This document shows, in pieces, positions 63,009-64,000 of a stretch of DNA of 64,000 nucleotides. How positions within the stretch are numbered: the stretch's first letter is position 1; every line of letters starts with the position of its first letter. A program made the translations under genes and the position numbers. Below the pieces are notes generated by a model. That model saw only the letters and a list, made by a program, of their open reading frames with translations. It made no database searches and was not told the DNA's origin. The stretch is from a bacterium (lineage in GTDB: Bacteria; Pseudomonadota; Alphaproteobacteria; Acetobacterales; Acetobacteraceae), in NCBI GenBank assembly GCA_026224825.1, contig JAMFRO010000022.1:372001-436000 (forward strand), in the 5' to 3' direction.

Positions 63009-63064
63009 GGGCCACGGGCTGTGACTCCATGGGACGCCTCACATGAAGTCCCAGCCTCTGGCCC
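63009..63064. repeat. Palindromic intergenic element between lpxA and lpxI
   Basis: Nested inverted repeats (GGGCCA/TGGCCC outside, GGCTG/CAGCC, and TGGGAC/GTCCCA inside) give a long imperfect hairpin of about 55 bases. With the adjoining AAGCAGCTTTTT hairpin it looks like a REP-like or MITE-like element. Whether it recurs in the genome cannot be seen here. Confidence 0.6.
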
Positions 63065-63107
63065 GGTCATAAAAAGCTTGCCCTCGGCCACGGCCGGGGG
63101 AAGGCCC

Positions 63108-63917
63108 TTACTCGTCCTCACCAGCCCTCGCAACATTGGTAAGAATGCCCCAACGCGACGGGGTGGCAATAAAGTCCAGCATGTCTCTTATGTAGCTATC
63201 ATCGCCCTGCGTCTCCCGCAGTGTAGCAGCACGCTCGGCAAACACGCCGGGACCAGTGAACAGAAACTTATACGCGTTATTGACGGCATGGAGTTGGGCC
63301 TTCTCCACGCCACGGCGCTTCAGCCCAATCAAATTGAGCCCAAGCAGCTTGGCGCGGTTGCCGAAGACGCGGGCATAGGGGATGACATCGCACGTCACCC
63401 CGGTAAGCCCGCCGATAAAGGCGTTGGCGCCGATACGCACAGATTGCAGCGCCGCACTGCCCCCGCCCAGGATCACGCGGTCACCGACCTCCACATGCCC
63501 GCCCAGGGCAACATTATTGGCCATCACCACATTGTCGCCCACCACACAGTCATGCCCAACATGCGAGCAGGCCATCAGCAGGCAATCCGCGCCAATTTTG
63601 GTAATGCCGCTGCCCGTGACCGTGCCGCGATGGATGGAAGTATGTTCCCGGATCTGGGTACGCGGGCCGATCACCGTCTCGGTCTCCTCGCCCTTATACT
63701 TTAAATCCTGCGGCGCCAGGCCGATGGTGGAAAACGGATAGAGCTTCGCCCCCGCCCCAACCCGCGTGCGGCCCTCGATGGCGACATGGGAGACCAGCTC
63801 CACGCCATCCTCCAGCACCACATCGCGCCCCACCGTACAGAACGGCCCAATTTTCACGCCCAGCCCAATTTCAGCCCCGGACTCGACAATCGCCGTAGGG
63901 TGGATCTGCGTCAGCAC
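63108..63917 (-). CDS. lpxA: UDP-N-acetylglucosamine acyltransferase LpxA
   Basis: A 269-residue left-handed beta-helix acyltransferase that puts the first fatty acid on UDP-GlcNAc in lipid A synthesis. IHPTAIVESGAEIGLGVKIG begins the hexapeptide repeats; GRTRVGAGAKLYPFSTIG, the catalytic His in the MACSHVGHDCVVGD region and VIPYARVFGNRAKLLGLNLI are typical. The start is GTG with AGAGG 9 bases upstream. In many relatives fabZ precedes lpxA; the 80 bases left in the window show no fabZ end. Confidence 0.95.
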   Translation of the reverse strand: MLTQIHPTAIVESGAEIGLGVKIGPFCTVGRDVVLEDGVELVSHVAIEGRTRVGAGAKLYPFSTIGLAPQDLKYKGEETETVIGPRTQIREHTSIHRGTVTGSGITKIGADCLLMACSHVGHDCVVGDNVVMANNVALGGHVEVGDRVILGGGSAALQSVRIGANAFIGGLTGVTCDVIPYARVFGNRAKLLGLNLIGLKRRGVEKAQLHAVNNAYKFLFTGPGVFAERAATLRETQGDDSYIRDMLDFIATPSRWGILTNVARAGEDE

Positions 63918-64000
63918 GATGATAAACCTCTATTAATACCGCCCCGCTCTACGCGGGCCGCGGGCTTGCGCCAAGTCAATCATTATTTCCGAATATGTCC

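Noticed and set aside
1-64000. CRISPR arrays, insertion sequences and prophage genes
   Set aside because: No regularly spaced repeats, transposase motifs or phage structural genes were seen anywhere in the window.

Overview
The window is 64 kb of G+C-rich chromosome that looks like an acidophilic member of the Acetobacteraceae (Alphaproteobacteria). This is an inference from Hedgehog/intein (Hint) proteins of the kind common in that family, an lpxA-lpxI lipid A pair, an acetan-like heteropolysaccharide locus, and a cluster of oxidative pentose-phosphate genes. No rRNA is present to confirm it.

Layout. 1-15.7 kb: the end of a membrane protein, an MFS transporter, a GH15 glucoamylase-like enzyme facing rpiB-pgl, the overlapping glk-gnd-zwf operon, a DsbA-fold isomerase, a DHA2 efflux pump with two hotdog thioesterases, a cytochrome P450 with an extra C-terminal domain, and a MscS channel fused to a cyclic-nucleotide-binding domain. 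15.7-33.9 kb: a Wzx/Wzy-type exopolysaccharide locus with an initiating phosphoglycosyltransferase, an outer-membrane export lipoprotein, a tyrosine-kinase co-polymerase, several glycosyltransferases, a polymerase, a flippase, an acyltransferase and a secreted GH16 glycanase. 33.9-36.0 kb: a glycosidase-like domain fused to a Hint module.

36.2-47.4 kb is the most unusual part. A divergent locus carries, on the minus strand, a [NiFe]-hydrogenase large-subunit homologue, a 36-residue peptide gene and a YcaO enzyme gene. On the plus strand it carries hypF-hypC-hypD-hypE, an FmdE-like gene and a secreted protein with one CxxCH haem site, closed by a strong terminator. The hydrogenase homologue keeps the C-terminal DPCxxCxxH motif. 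It has lost the second cysteine of the N-terminal CxxC motif and the glutamate of the usual EGH motif. No small subunit, hypA, hypB or maturation protease is present here. This suggests that Fe(CN)2CO-forming machinery serves a protein that is not an ordinary hydrogenase, possibly together with a YcaO-modified peptide.

47.4-64 kb: a VanX-like dipeptidase homologue, a nitronate monooxygenase-like flavoprotein, a second Hint protein on beta-helix repeats, an Alg9-like mannosyltransferase, an acetolactate-synthase-like enzyme with an aldehyde dehydrogenase, an orphan NTF2-like domain from an ECF sigma factor, a DOPA-dioxygenase-like gene, tRNA-Leu and tRNA-Asn, two glycosyltransferases, a sulfotransferase, gloA, lpxI and lpxA. 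By eye the plus strand is G-rich on the left and C-rich on the right whatever the gene direction, which would fit a replication terminus inside the window.
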